DNA of 64,000 nucleotides from Salinisphaera japonica YTM-1 (lineage in GTDB: Bacteria; Pseudomonadota; Gammaproteobacteria; Nevskiales; Salinisphaeraceae): positions 62,001-126,000 of the forward strand of contig NZ_AYKG01000012.1 in assembly GCF_003788585.1 (NCBI RefSeq), given 5' to 3'. The position numbers and the translations under genes are program-made. Of the stretch, positions 45,240 to 54,800 are shown one piece after another; within the stretch, counting starts at the first letter, position 1; each line of letters begins with the position of its first letter. The notes beneath the pieces were generated by a model. The model worked only from the letters and a program-made list of their open reading frames with translations, did not search any database and was not told the origin of the DNA.

Positions 45240-46292
45240 CTAGTCGGGCACGTCGGCGATCGAGGTCGGCTCGAACTCGGCGCGCTGGTTCAGGTGATGA
45301 CGCATCTTCGACGACGAGCGATACGCCTTGGCCCGCACGCGATTGATCGAGCCCAGCGGGCGCAGGTCGGCCCGGCCCAGCCAGCCGTCAAAGCCCAGCA
45401 CGTCGTCACAGAACACGCGCCGGGCCGGCGTGTACGGATTCTGTGGCGACAGGGTCAAGGTGGCGACCTTGCGATAGGCGCTCTCGCCCACGTCCCAGTC
45501 CACCGAGGCATCCTCGATCGGCATACGCTCTGGATCGGTCTGAAGCTGGATACAGAAATCAAAACCGGCTTCGTTGTCGGCCATGAATTCGGTCAGCCAC
45601 TCGGTGAGTACGCCGGGCGAGTCATCGTCGGTGACCGGCCGTGCAGCCAATGCGCGCTGGGCCTCGCGGTTGGGCATGAGCGCGTACTTGCAGACATAGT
45701 CGCCGAACCGAAACGCCGACTGGCTGTAATAGCTGTTGGCCAGCAGATCGATATTGGGCAGGCGCTCGAACAGCGTCTGCAGATCCGCGTCATCGCGCTC
45801 GCCGATCTTTTGAGCCAGCAGCTCGGGGTCATGCCCGTACTCGGCTTTCAGATAATGGATCTCGCGATACGTCGGCACGTCGGTCAGCGGCAGCACCGGG
45901 CAGTTGTTGAACGTGAAATCCTGGGTGGTGCGCCCGTCGTTGCCGAGCTTGTCGCCGTCGACGTCAAAGATCTTGAGGCCCAGGCCACGAGCGGCCGGCT
46001 GGCGGTCGTCCAGCATGGCGCCCGGCTCGGTAGCGAACCGCAGCACAGCATCGTGCGCGCCCGGTGTTGCGAACAGGCTCTGGGCCAGTTCCTCGGGCAG
46101 ATCGGCCTCGATGGTGAACCGGCCTTTCAGAAACCCCTGCCCCTTGGCGTGGGTATCCCGTGTGGCATGACGGCGCTCGTCAAAGGTGCGCTTCTGGGTG
46201 GTCTGCAGATAACGCACGATGTCGTTGATCTGGGCATCCTCGTTCTCGGGCACCACTTCCAGGTCATCGCTGTAGGTCACGTAATCGGTCAT
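45240..46292 (-). CDS. Catalase family protein
   Basis: 350 aa, shorter than true catalases (~480 or more). It shows the catalase-like haem fold start: the distal His region DTHAKGQGFLKGRF, FATEPGAMLDDRQPAARGLGLKIF, and QDFTFNNCPVLPLTD with the conserved Asn. A proximal Tyr could lie in the C-terminal AKAYRSSSKMRHH. Members of this short group are often annotated as catalase-like or lipid-acting haem enzymes. It starts with an aggag ribosome binding site and follows DUF2147 in the hpnN-hpnA operon, so an oxidative function on a lipid is possible but untested. Confidence 0.82.
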   Translation of the reverse strand: MTDYVTYSDDLEVVPENEDAQINDIVRYLQTTQKRTFDERRHATRDTHAKGQGFLKGRFTIEADLPEELAQSLFATPGAHDAVLRFATEPGAMLDDRQPAARGLGLKIFDVDGDKLGNDGRTTQDFTFNNCPVLPLTDVPTYREIHYLKAEYGHDPELLAQKIGERDDADLQTLFERLPNIDLLANSYYSQSAFRFGDYVCKYALMPNREAQRALAARPVTDDDSPGVLTEWLTEFMADNEAGFDFCIQLQTDPERMPIEDASVDWDVGESAYRKVATLTLSPQNPYTPARRVFCDDVLGFDGWLGRADLRPLGSINRVRAKAYRSSSKMRHHLNQRAEFEPTSIADVPD

Positions 46293-46306
46293 GTATCAGA
46301 CTCCTG

Positions 46307-46819
46307 TCACGATTCGGGCAAGACCGGGCCGCGCTGATTCGGGTCGGGCACGCGGGTCCACGTTGTGGTCTTGCCGAGCAGCGGCACGCCGATATAGCCG
46401 TGGACCCTCAGATGATCGGCGTCGGCAAGCCATAGATTGCAGTCGTACCACTTGCCGTGCTCGGTGTCGTAGATCCGGCCATCGACCCAGCGTGCCCGGT
46501 CGTTGTCGGATACATGATAATGCAGATTCTTGAGTAGCTGCAGACCGATTAACGGTCGGGCCTGTTTCGCCGGGTCCGGGTTATAGCGATCGACCACCGG
46601 CTGGCCGCCCATGCCCTTGGGGTCATCGCCGGGATAATGATCCTCGGCCAGCCACACGATCGTGCCCGGAAAACGATGCCCGTCGACGGCAATACGAATG
46701 ACGGCCTCATCGCCCTCCGTCTGCCAGAAACCGGCGATGGCCTCGGGCGGCTGCGGGGCCGCCAGCGCGGCTGCCGGCCCCAGAAAACACAATAGGAGCG
46801 CGATCTTGGCGTAACGCAT
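46307..46819 (-). CDS. DUF2147 family exported protein
   Basis: 170 aa with a signal peptide (1-20, ending ALAAP). The DUF2147 pattern is clear: IAGFWQTEGDEAVIRI near the start, LIGLQLLKNLHYHV in the middle, and WVDGRIYDTEHGKWYDCNLWL followed by LRVHGYIGVPLLGKTTTWTRV. The function of this periplasmic beta-rich family is unknown. It lies 5 bp after hpnA and 14 bp before the catalase-like gene, in the same operon. Confidence 0.9.
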   Translation of the reverse strand: MRYAKIALLLCFLGPAAALAAPQPPEAIAGFWQTEGDEAVIRIAVDGHRFPGTIVWLAEDHYPGDDPKGMGGQPVVDRYNPDPAKQARPLIGLQLLKNLHYHVSDNDRARWVDGRIYDTEHGKWYDCNLWLADADHLRVHGYIGVPLLGKTTTWTRVPDPNQRGPVLPES

Positions 46820-46824
46820 GAGGC

Positions 46825-47826
46825 TTATGGGCGTTTGCCACCCGGCAGGTAGCGATGAGCGTAATACCAGGCCACGGCATCGGCCAGCGCATCGCGGGCC
46901 GGGCGGGCGCGATAACCCAGCTCCTGTGCCGCCCGGGCATGCGAAAAGAACATATGCTTTTTGGCCAGCTTGACGCCGTCGACCGTCACCCGCGGCGGCC
47001 TGCCGGTCATGCGCGCTACACGCTCGGCCACGTGGGCGATCGGCAATACCAGGTTATGGGGCAGCCGGATCTTCGGCGCCGGGCGCTCGACGATCTCGGC
47101 GACCATGTTCAGAATCTCGGCCAGCGTCATGTCCGCCCCGCCCAGCACGTAGCGCCGCCCGGCCTGGCCCTTGGCGTAGGCCTGCAAGTGCCCGCGTGCC
47201 ACGTCATCCACATGAGCCACGTTCAGGCCCGTGTCGACAAAAGCCGGCATGCGCCCGGCCGCGGCTTCCAGCACCATCTGGCCTGTCGGCGTGGGCTTGT
47301 GATCTCGGGGGCCGATAGGCGCCGAGGGATTGACGATGACGATATCCAGGCCGGCGTCGGCATATTCACGGGCCACTTCTTCGGCCAGATACTTCGAGCG
47401 CTTGTAGTGGCCGATCATGTCGGCCAGGCCCACCGGCGTGGTCTCGTCGCCGGGCGAGCCGTCCTTGGGAATGCCCAGCGTGGCAACGCTCGAGGTATAG
47501 ACCACGCGCGTGACCCCGGCGGCAAGCGCGGCCTCGCAGACCCGACGCGTCCCTTCGACGTTGTTCTCGTACAGCTCGTTGGGATCAGCCGCCCAGAGAC
47601 GATAATCCGCTGCGACATGAAACACCGCGTCACAGCCGGCCATCGCCTGAGTCAGAGCCTCGGTATCGGATAGATCCACCGTCACGGTCTCGACCTCGAG
47701 GCCGTCGAGTGCACGCATATCGCTGGCGCCGCGCCGCGTCACGCGTACCTGCCAGCCGTCGCGCAGTGCCGCGCGCACCACGGCACTGCCCACGAATCCG
47801 GTTGCCCCGGTGATCAAACACTGCAT
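46825..47826 (-). CDS. hpnA: Hopanoid-associated sugar epimerase HpnA
   Basis: 333 aa from the ATG at 47826. An extended SDR: NAD motif LITGATGFVGSAVV at the N-terminus, the catalytic YxxxK in HYKRSKYLAEE, and NPSAPIGPRDHKPTPTG, which is typical of HpnA. It is predicted to modify a nucleotide sugar used in hopanoid head-group assembly; its substrate is not established. It starts one base after the CDP-alcohol phosphotransferase stop, inside the hpnG-hpnN-hpnA operon. Confidence 0.9.
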   Translation of the reverse strand: MQCLITGATGFVGSAVVRAALRDGWQVRVTRRGASDMRALDGLEVETVTVDLSDTEALTQAMAGCDAVFHVAADYRLWAADPNELYENNVEGTRRVCEAALAAGVTRVVYTSSVATLGIPKDGSPGDETTPVGLADMIGHYKRSKYLAEEVAREYADAGLDIVIVNPSAPIGPRDHKPTPTGQMVLEAAAGRMPAFVDTGLNVAHVDDVARGHLQAYAKGQAGRRYVLGGADMTLAEILNMVAEIVERPAPKIRLPHNLVLPIAHVAERVARMTGRPPRVTVDGVKLAKKHMFFSHARAAQELGYRARPARDALADAVAWYYAHRYLPGGKRP

Positions 47827-47827
47827 A

Positions 47828-48463
47828 TCAATAGCCCTTGCTGCGGCGGGCCCGCAGCGTGCGGAAATACCAGCCCAGCCACAGCGCGAACGCGGGGGCA
47901 CCGATGAAGGCCGCGATCAGAAACGGCTCGCGCACGCCAAAGAGTGTGACCAGCGGAAACAGATACAGCACGTCCTCGATCTCGAACCAGCCGGCCGAGG
48001 GCAGTTTGGCCCCGGCCTTGCCGAGCTCTTCCTCCATCATCATATGCCGCCAGAAGATGAACGCCACCGCCCCGCCGGCCACCAGCCCCATGACGGGCGC
48101 GGCCATGCCCAGAACCGTTTGCTCCAAACCCCAGCCGATCGCCACAAAAAGCAGCGTATGGATGATCGCATCACAGACCAGATCATAGACATGGCCGAAA
48201 CGGCTGGACGCACCCGTGATACGGGCCAGCTCGCCGTCGGTGTGGTCGACGAAGTTCGACAAAGCGAACACGAAAGCCCCGATATTGGCCACGGCCAGGC
48301 TTTCGTAAGATACACACCACGCTGCGATCAGCCCCAGGGCCAAACGCAGTGTCGTCAGATGGTTCGGCCGGGCCGCGGTGTCTTCGAGCGGCCGGACCAA
48401 CGCCCGGGCCAGCCGCGCATCCAGCGGGCGAGCCGTATCAGGTTGATCAACGTGCTCGGTCAT
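47828..48463 (-). CDS. CDP-alcohol phosphatidyltransferase family protein
   Basis: 211 aa integral membrane enzyme with about five or six helices. The family catalytic signature D-x2-D-G-x2-A-R-x8-G-x3-D-x3-D is intact (DHTDGELARIT, then GHVYDLVCD). These enzymes transfer the phosphoalcohol or phosphatidyl part of a CDP-substrate to a hydroxyl. It overlaps hpnN by 17 bp and abuts hpnA, so it belongs to the hopanoid operon. With a CMP-AEP route encoded nearby, it is the best candidate to move AEP onto a lipid alcohol, though phosphatidylinositol- or phosphatidylglycerol-type synthesis remains possible. Confidence 0.9.
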   Translation of the reverse strand: MTEHVDQPDTARPLDARLARALVRPLEDTAARPNHLTTLRLALGLIAAWCVSYESLAVANIGAFVFALSNFVDHTDGELARITGASSRFGHVYDLVCDAIIHTLLFVAIGWGLEQTVLGMAAPVMGLVAGGAVAFIFWRHMMMEEELGKAGAKLPSAGWFEIEDVLYLFPLVTLFGVREPFLIAAFIGAPAFALWLGWYFRTLRARRSKGY

Positions 48464-51095
48464 GCGGCCTCCTTTGATCGGGGCTGCGAATCGGAAAGAG
48501 CGCCGGCACCAGAATGAGCGTGGTGGCTAGAATAGCCAGCATACCGATGGTCAACAGCATCCCCATACTGGCCGTGCCGGCATGACGCGAGAACGCCAGG
48601 CTGCCGAAACCGGCCATCGTCGTGGCCGACGACAACAACACCGCACGCGCGGTGCTGGTGGCCAGAAACGCGCGATTACGCAGATCCCCGCGCAGGCGAT
48701 GCACCACATGGATACCGCTGTCCACGCCCACGCCAAGCAGCAACGGGAGCGCGATGACGTTGGCGAAATTGAACGGCAGACCGAACCAGACCGTCGCCGC
48801 GCTTAGAATCAGCCCAGACAAGATTAGCGGGGCCAGCACACGAAGCGTATCCGCAATACTGCGTAGCAGAATCATCAGGAACAGGCTGATGAATACGCCG
48901 GCATAGATGAAGGCCATCATGAAGGCATGCGATACCGTGGCCCCGGCAGACAGCTCCAGCACCGGTGCCCCCGTGATATCCGGGGCCACCTGTTGCACCG
49001 AGGCCACGAAATCGGCCATCGCGGCGTTGTCCGACAGATCGCCTTCGGGCGTGACCTCCACGCGATAGGTGCCCGAGCCGGTGGCCCAGCGCTGTTTCAG
49101 ATCGGCCGGCAGACCGTCCAGCGACACCGATGACGCTGACAACGAGCGCGACAGCTGATCGATCTGTCGCGGCAGGCCATCAAGAATCCGGTGGCGCAGA
49201 TCAGTGAGCACCCGGGCCTGGCGCTGGGCCGGCTGCTGCTCGAACCAGCTCTGCCAGGCCGCCAGCGTAGCCGCTAAGCGTTTGGCCGCCGGGCGTGAGT
49301 CGTCTTGTCGCTTGCGGTAATCAGCCAACGCCGCCGCAAAATCCGCCACGGCCGCGCGCTGGGCCGGCGTATCGGCGTGCTGGCGCATGTCCGGGGGCAT
49401 CAACGCCAGCGTGAGGGCCAGATCGCCGATGATAGCGAGCTTGTCGTCCTGATCGGTCGGCACATAGCTCTCGACCGTAATCGCCGAGGACACATGCGGC
49501 TGGTCGGCGATCCGCGCGGCCAGCGCGTTGGCCCCGGCCAGGGAATCACGCGTGGCGACCAGCGTGAGGGGCGAGCGATCACTGGTGGCCAGCAGATCGC
49601 GATAGGTCTTGACCGATTCGGCGTTCGGATTCTTCAGATCCAGCGCACTCGGATTGAACGACACGAACGGCAAGGCCGCCGCCGAGACAAGTGTGGCCGC
49701 GATCGCCACCGCCCAGATCACCCGCTGTGCACGCGGGCCGATGAACGGCGCCCGCGAGGCACGCCCGGCTGCAGTCGGCGTCCAGGGTTTGACCAGCGCG
49801 ATGGCTGCCGGCAGGAAGGTCAGGCTCACCAGCAGGCTGATGAACATTCCGGCCCCTGAAATCAGGCCCAGCTCACCCACCCCGGAATACGAGGTGGGCA
49901 GGAACGCGAAGAACCCGGCGGCGGTCGTCACCGCGCACAGGCCAAGCGAGACCCCGACGTCGCTGATCGCCGTGGCCAGCGCGGCCCGCACGCCGGCCGC
50001 GCGATCAGCCACACCGGCGCCCATTTCACCGAGCGCTTCGCGATAGCGCAGACAGACGTGAATGGCGTAATCGATACCCAGGCCGATATAGAGCACGGCA
50101 AACGCGATCGAGATCAGATTGAGCCGGCCGACCGCGAAGGCCGCGAAGGCCGCCGTACCGACCAGCCCGGCCAGCAGGCTGACCAGCGATACGCCCATCA
50201 AACGCCAGGAGCGCAGGCCGACATAAAGCAGGATCGCGACGATCGTGAGTGCCAGTGCCGCCCCCCAGGCCGCGCCCTGGGTCACGCTTTCCAGCTCCTC
50301 GTCGGAGAGCGCCACCTCGCCGGTCTGGCGCACGGTCACGCCGTGCGCGCTATCCAGATCCAGCCGAGCGGCGGCCGTGTCAACGGCCTTCATGGCCGGC
50401 TCGCCGGGCAACAGCCGGTTATAATCCAGCTTCGGCTTGGCGATGATGAAGCGCCGATCCGATACGCCCGGCTGATCGCCGCCGATAAGCTGTTGCCAGG
50501 ACAGCTGGCCGAAATCCTGCGCCCTGGACGCCGCAAAAACGCCGCTAAGCTCGTTGAAGACCGGCGACAGATTCAGATCCACCGGCGCATCGGGCGCCAT
50601 CGCCTGATCCAGCAGATCGAAGAACGTGACCAGCGTGGGATCGGTGGTCAGCCGGCCGAGAAACGGCTGGAGCCGGTTCAGACGATCCGACAGATCCGCC
50701 AATTCCGGCGTGTCCAGATAGAGCAAGCCGTTCTCGGCGAAAAACGCCCCACCGCCCGGCTCATAGATCGAGGCAAACAGATCCGGCTTGTCCCGCAGGG
50801 CATCGGCCAAGCGATCGGTGGCCGCGGCAGCCACGTCGGCATTGGCCCCGTCGACGACGATGACGAGATTGTCGGTATAGACCGGGAACGCGTCCTGATA
50901 GGCGATATAGGTCTGGCGCCAGTCCACGTCACGGCTGATCAGATCCGCGTCGTCGGTATCCATCGATAGATGGGTGGCGGCGTAGCCGCCGGCGAGTGTC
51001 GTGAGCACCAGGCCGAACAACACCACCCAGATCGCATGGCGTGTCATCAGATCGACCCACGCCGCCAGGCCCCGTGTCAGGCGCGAGCGGCTCAT
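48447..51095 (-). CDS. hpnN: Hopanoid-associated RND transporter HpnN
   Basis: 882 aa MMPL/RND-type protein with two repeats, each with a large periplasmic loop and a membrane block (about 250-450 and 710-870). Conserved stretches include FAVLYIGLGIDYAIHVCLRYREA in the first block and LPLLLGVGVDSGIHVVHRLRG in the second, with the intramembrane Asp pattern of the family. HpnN is needed to move hopanoids to the outer membrane in studied bacteria. It is coupled to hpnG by ATGA and overlaps the CDP-alcohol phosphotransferase by 17 bp. Confidence 0.94.
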   Translation of the reverse strand: MSRSRLTRGLAAWVDLMTRHAIWVVLFGLVLTTLAGGYAATHLSMDTDDADLISRDVDWRQTYIAYQDAFPVYTDNLVIVVDGANADVAAAATDRLADALRDKPDLFASIYEPGGGAFFAENGLLYLDTPELADLSDRLNRLQPFLGRLTTDPTLVTFFDLLDQAMAPDAPVDLNLSPVFNELSGVFAASRAQDFGQLSWQQLIGGDQPGVSDRRFIIAKPKLDYNRLLPGEPAMKAVDTAAARLDLDSAHGVTVRQTGEVALSDEELESVTQGAAWGAALALTIVAILLYVGLRSWRLMGVSLVSLLAGLVGTAAFAAFAVGRLNLISIAFAVLYIGLGIDYAIHVCLRYREALGEMGAGVADRAAGVRAALATAISDVGVSLGLCAVTTAAGFFAFLPTSYSGVGELGLISGAGMFISLLVSLTFLPAAIALVKPWTPTAAGRASRAPFIGPRAQRVIWAVAIAATLVSAAALPFVSFNPSALDLKNPNAESVKTYRDLLATSDRSPLTLVATRDSLAGANALAARIADQPHVSSAITVESYVPTDQDDKLAIIGDLALTLALMPPDMRQHADTPAQRAAVADFAAALADYRKRQDDSRPAAKRLAATLAAWQSWFEQQPAQRQARVLTDLRHRILDGLPRQIDQLSRSLSASSVSLDGLPADLKQRWATGSGTYRVEVTPEGDLSDNAAMADFVASVQQVAPDITGAPVLELSAGATVSHAFMMAFIYAGVFISLFLMILLRSIADTLRVLAPLILSGLILSAATVWFGLPFNFANVIALPLLLGVGVDSGIHVVHRLRGDLRNRAFLATSTARAVLLSSATTMAGFGSLAFSRHAGTASMGMLLTIGMLAILATTLILVPALFPIRSPDQRRPHDRAR

Positions 51096-51832
51096 GCGGG
51101 TGGCGTATCGGCCGGGGCATTGGCCAGCGCATCGGCCACACGCTCGAGCGTGATGCGTGCCGCGCGATAAGCCACGGCCAGCTGTTTCAGCCCGCGCAGC
51201 TGGTGATGCAGGGCCAGAGGCGCACGCACCAGGCTGCGCGCCAGGGCCACCGGCTGTAGGTGCCCGGCCTCATCCATGGCCACTCGCGCGGCGGCCGGCA
51301 GGCCGGTGTTGGCATCATCCAGCACCACACGTATGGCGACAAACGCCGCGCCGTGTTCGGCGGCCACGCGCGCGATGGCCGCACTTTCCATATCCAGAGC
51401 ATCGGCACCGGTGGCCGCATGCAGCGTGTGCTTGGCCGCGGGGTCGGCGATCACGTCGCGCGCCTCGGTGATCGTGACGCCCGGCGCGGCCAGACCCATC
51501 GGCAGAGACGCCGCGATCGCAGCCCGCCAGGTCTTGTCCACGGCCAGCAGCCGGCCATCGGCGCTGCGCACGCCATCGGCCAACAACAGATCACCCGCCG
51601 CCAGGCCCGGGGCCAGTGCCGCGGCCACGCCCCAACTGACCAGCGCGCTCGCCCCGTCGGCGATCGCGGCCCGAGCGGCCGCCTCGGCCCGCTCGGGCCC
51701 CATGCCGCCCAGGCGCACACGGCTGCCGTCGGGCCGGCGCGCCCGGCCGAGCGCGGGCAGGCGTGCCAGCGCCCGTGCCTCACCGGGCAGGGCCGCGATA
51801 TAAGCGATTTGGTCACACGCCGGGTGTGTCAT
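51092..51832 (-). CDS. hpnG: Hopanoid-associated phosphorylase HpnG
   Basis: About 246 aa from the ATG at 51832. A nucleoside-phosphorylase fold: IAYIAALPGEARAL at the start, VRLGGMGPERAEAAARAAI, and DALDMESAAIARVAAEHG in the active-site region. HpnG removes adenine from adenosylhopane to give (phospho)ribosylhopane, following HpnH. Its start overlaps the cyclase fusion stop by 4 bp and its stop overlaps hpnN by 4 bp. Confidence 0.93.
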   Translation of the reverse strand: MTHPACDQIAYIAALPGEARALARLPALGRARRPDGSRVRLGGMGPERAEAAARAAIADGASALVSWGVAAALAPGLAAGDLLLADGVRSADGRLLAVDKTWRAAIAASLPMGLAAPGVTITEARDVIADPAAKHTLHAATGADALDMESAAIARVAAEHGAAFVAIRVVLDDANTGLPAAARVAMDEAGHLQPVALARSLVRAPLALHHQLRGLKQLAVAYRAARITLERVADALANAPADTPPA

Positions 51833-54800
51833 GTGTCGTATTCGAGCGGCTCGCTGACCGGCGAGGCCACGCCCGCCCGGCTGTTGCGATAGCGCGCCAG
51901 CGCCCACATCGGGAAATAATGCGTATAGCCGTGATACTTGAGATAGAACACGCGCGGGAAGCCCGGCGCGGTGTGTTCCGGGTCATGCCAGGCGCCGTCC
52001 TCGCCCTGGGCTGCGATCAGCCAGGCCGCGCCGCGTGCCAGGGCCCGGCTGTCGCGCTCCCCGGCGGCCATCAGGGCCAGCATGGCCCAGGCGGTCTGAA
52101 AGCTGGTCGCGATATCGGCGCGCCCACGCGGCGGGTTCCAGTAGCTGCCCTGATCCTCGCCCCAGCTGCCATCGGCGCGCTGCATGCCCTTGATATAAGC
52201 CACGCCGCGCTGGATCCAGTCCTGGCGCATGTCCTCGCCGAGCGTTTCGGCGGCCGTCAGGACCGACCAGGTGCCATAGATATAGTTGGTGCCCCAACGC
52301 CCGAACCAGGAGCCATCGGCCTCCTGCTCGCGCTTGATATAAGCCAGCGCGCGGCGAATGAACGGCCCGTCCTGGGCCCGGCGCAGGCGCCCGGCCAGAG
52401 CCAGCACGCGCGCGGTCACGTCGGCCGTGGGCGGATCCAGCAGTGCGCCGTGGTCGGCAAACGGTATGGCGTTGAGATATTCGTGGTTGTTGTCGGAGTC
52501 GAACGCCGCGATGCCGCCGTTTTTCGACTGCATGCCGATCAGCCAGTCGATGGCGCGGGTGATCGCCCGGCCATAGGTGGCGTGATCGCCGGTGTTGTAC
52601 ATGGCCCAGGCCACCGCGGCCGTGTCGTCCAGATCGGGATAATGATCGTTGGCGTACTGGAAAGGCCAGCCACCGCCGGGCAGATCGGGATGGAAATCGC
52701 GCCAGTCGCCCGGCCCGTCACAGACTTGGCGCGCGGCCAGCCAGTCCAGCCCGGCGCGTACGGCCGGGGTATCGCCGGTGGCCGCGGCTTCCTGCAGGGC
52801 CAGCCCGCCCAGACAGGTATCCCAGACCGGCGAGACACAGGGCTGGACGTTGGCCGCGTCCCCGTGGTCGAAAATCAGATCGTCGATGGCCTTGCGGGTA
52901 TCGGCCCGGTACGGATGATCGGCGGCATAACCCAGCTCGCCGAGCGCCTCGTAGACATTGACCATCGCCGGGAAGATCGCGCCGATGCCGTCGGTGCCGT
53001 TCAGGCGTTCGATGATCCAGGTCTCAGCTTTCTTGATCGCTCGCCGGCGAATGAACTGCGGGATCAGGGGCTCGAAACTGCGCCCGACGGCGTCCAGGCC
53101 CTTGAAGAAATGCTGGAGCGGCGAGTCCACCGGCACGAAATCGCGTTGTTGCTCGGGCGGCACGGTGAACAGCTCGCGCACGTTGACCCCGGCCGGGTTC
53201 TTGGCCATCACGCGCAGGCTGGTCAGGATGAACAACGGCACCATCACCGTGCGCGACCAGTAGGACACCTTGCTCAGGTGGAACGGCGAGGCTTCGGGCA
53301 TGAGCATCACCTCCACCGGGATGAAGGGCACCGCACGCCAGGGCACCTGGCCGAACTGGGCCAGCGCGATCAACGTGAAGACATTGACGTTGCCGGCCCC
53401 GCCGCGGGCACGAATCGCTTCGCGCGCATGCACCATGTGGGGCGCGTCCACGTCGTCGCCGGCCAGCTTGAGCGCGTAATAGCTCTTCACCGAGGCCGAC
53501 TGATCCAGATCGCCGCCGTAATAGAGCGGCCAGCCGCCGTGGGCAGCCTGCTTGGCGCGAATGAAGCGGGCGATACGGGCCTGCAGTGCCTGATCCACAT
53601 CGCCGATGAAGTGCATCATCAGGATATATTCGGACGGAATGGTGCAATCGGCCTCGCACTCGTAGCACCAGTGCCCGTCGGGCTTCTGGTCGGCGTGCAG
53701 CCGTGCAACCGCGGCGCCGATCGCCTCTTCCAGGCCGGGCGGGGCCTCGGCCTGCAATGTCTCGTTGGCCGGCAGCTCCACCAGATCGTTGATCGGCGCG
53801 CCGGGATCCGCGGCCACCTTGGGCGTGAGCGCGGGCAGATCCGCAGCCGTCATATGAAACAGATGCCGCAGGCGATCATCATCGGAGACGGCCAGGTTGG
53901 TCGTGAGCACCGTGGCCTGCACGCTGCGCCGTGAGACTTTCACCTGGCGCGAATCGGTGAAACGCGGGTTGTTCTGGATCTTGCGCAGCGTCAATAGCGC
54001 CAGGCCGATCGCCCACAGGCAGAACCGACGAATACCCTTCTGGTGGCCGGGAATCGTCAACGTGTACTCGAGCGCGTTGCGCAGATGCCCATGCGCCAGG
54101 CCGATCAGCTCGGACAGGCCGGCCGCAAAGGCCGGATCCGAACTGCCGCCGGCGGTCAGCGTGGACAGATCGAAACCGTGGCGGGCAAACACATCGCGCG
54201 GCAGCCAGCACACGCCGCGCCCCCGGTCGGTCCAGATATCCTTGAGGATATTGGTCATCTGCAGCCCTTGCCCGAACGACACCGCCAAACGATTGAGCTC
54301 GGCGTCGTGTTCGCCCATGCCCGGCTCGTAGTCGGTGAACAGCGTGGTGAGCATCTCGCCCACGACACCGGCCACGAAATAACAGTAGCGGTCCAGATGC
54401 ACGAGCGTGGGCAGGCCGTCTACCGTGGCCGCCCCTTCGTATTCGGGCATGCCGTCGCACATGATGCGCACACAGCGCGCCACGGCCTGCTGACGCGTGG
54501 CCCCCAACCCCTGGGTGACGGTCATCACCTCATCGGTGTTTTCGACCAGGCGGCGTTCTTCAGCCAGCGTTTCGTCACACAGCAGCGGGGCCAGGCGGGC
54601 GCCGAAATCGCTCGCGCCCTGCCCGGTTTCGACCACGGCCACGAAGGCGGCATGCCAGGCGGCCTTGTCGGCCCGCCCCATCTCGGCGTCGTCTTCGATC
54701 GTGTCCGCGATGCGACACAACAGATACGCATTGCCGATGGCCACCCGCAGCGGCTCGGGCAGCTCGGGAATGGTCAGGGCAAACGTGCGCGACACGCTCG

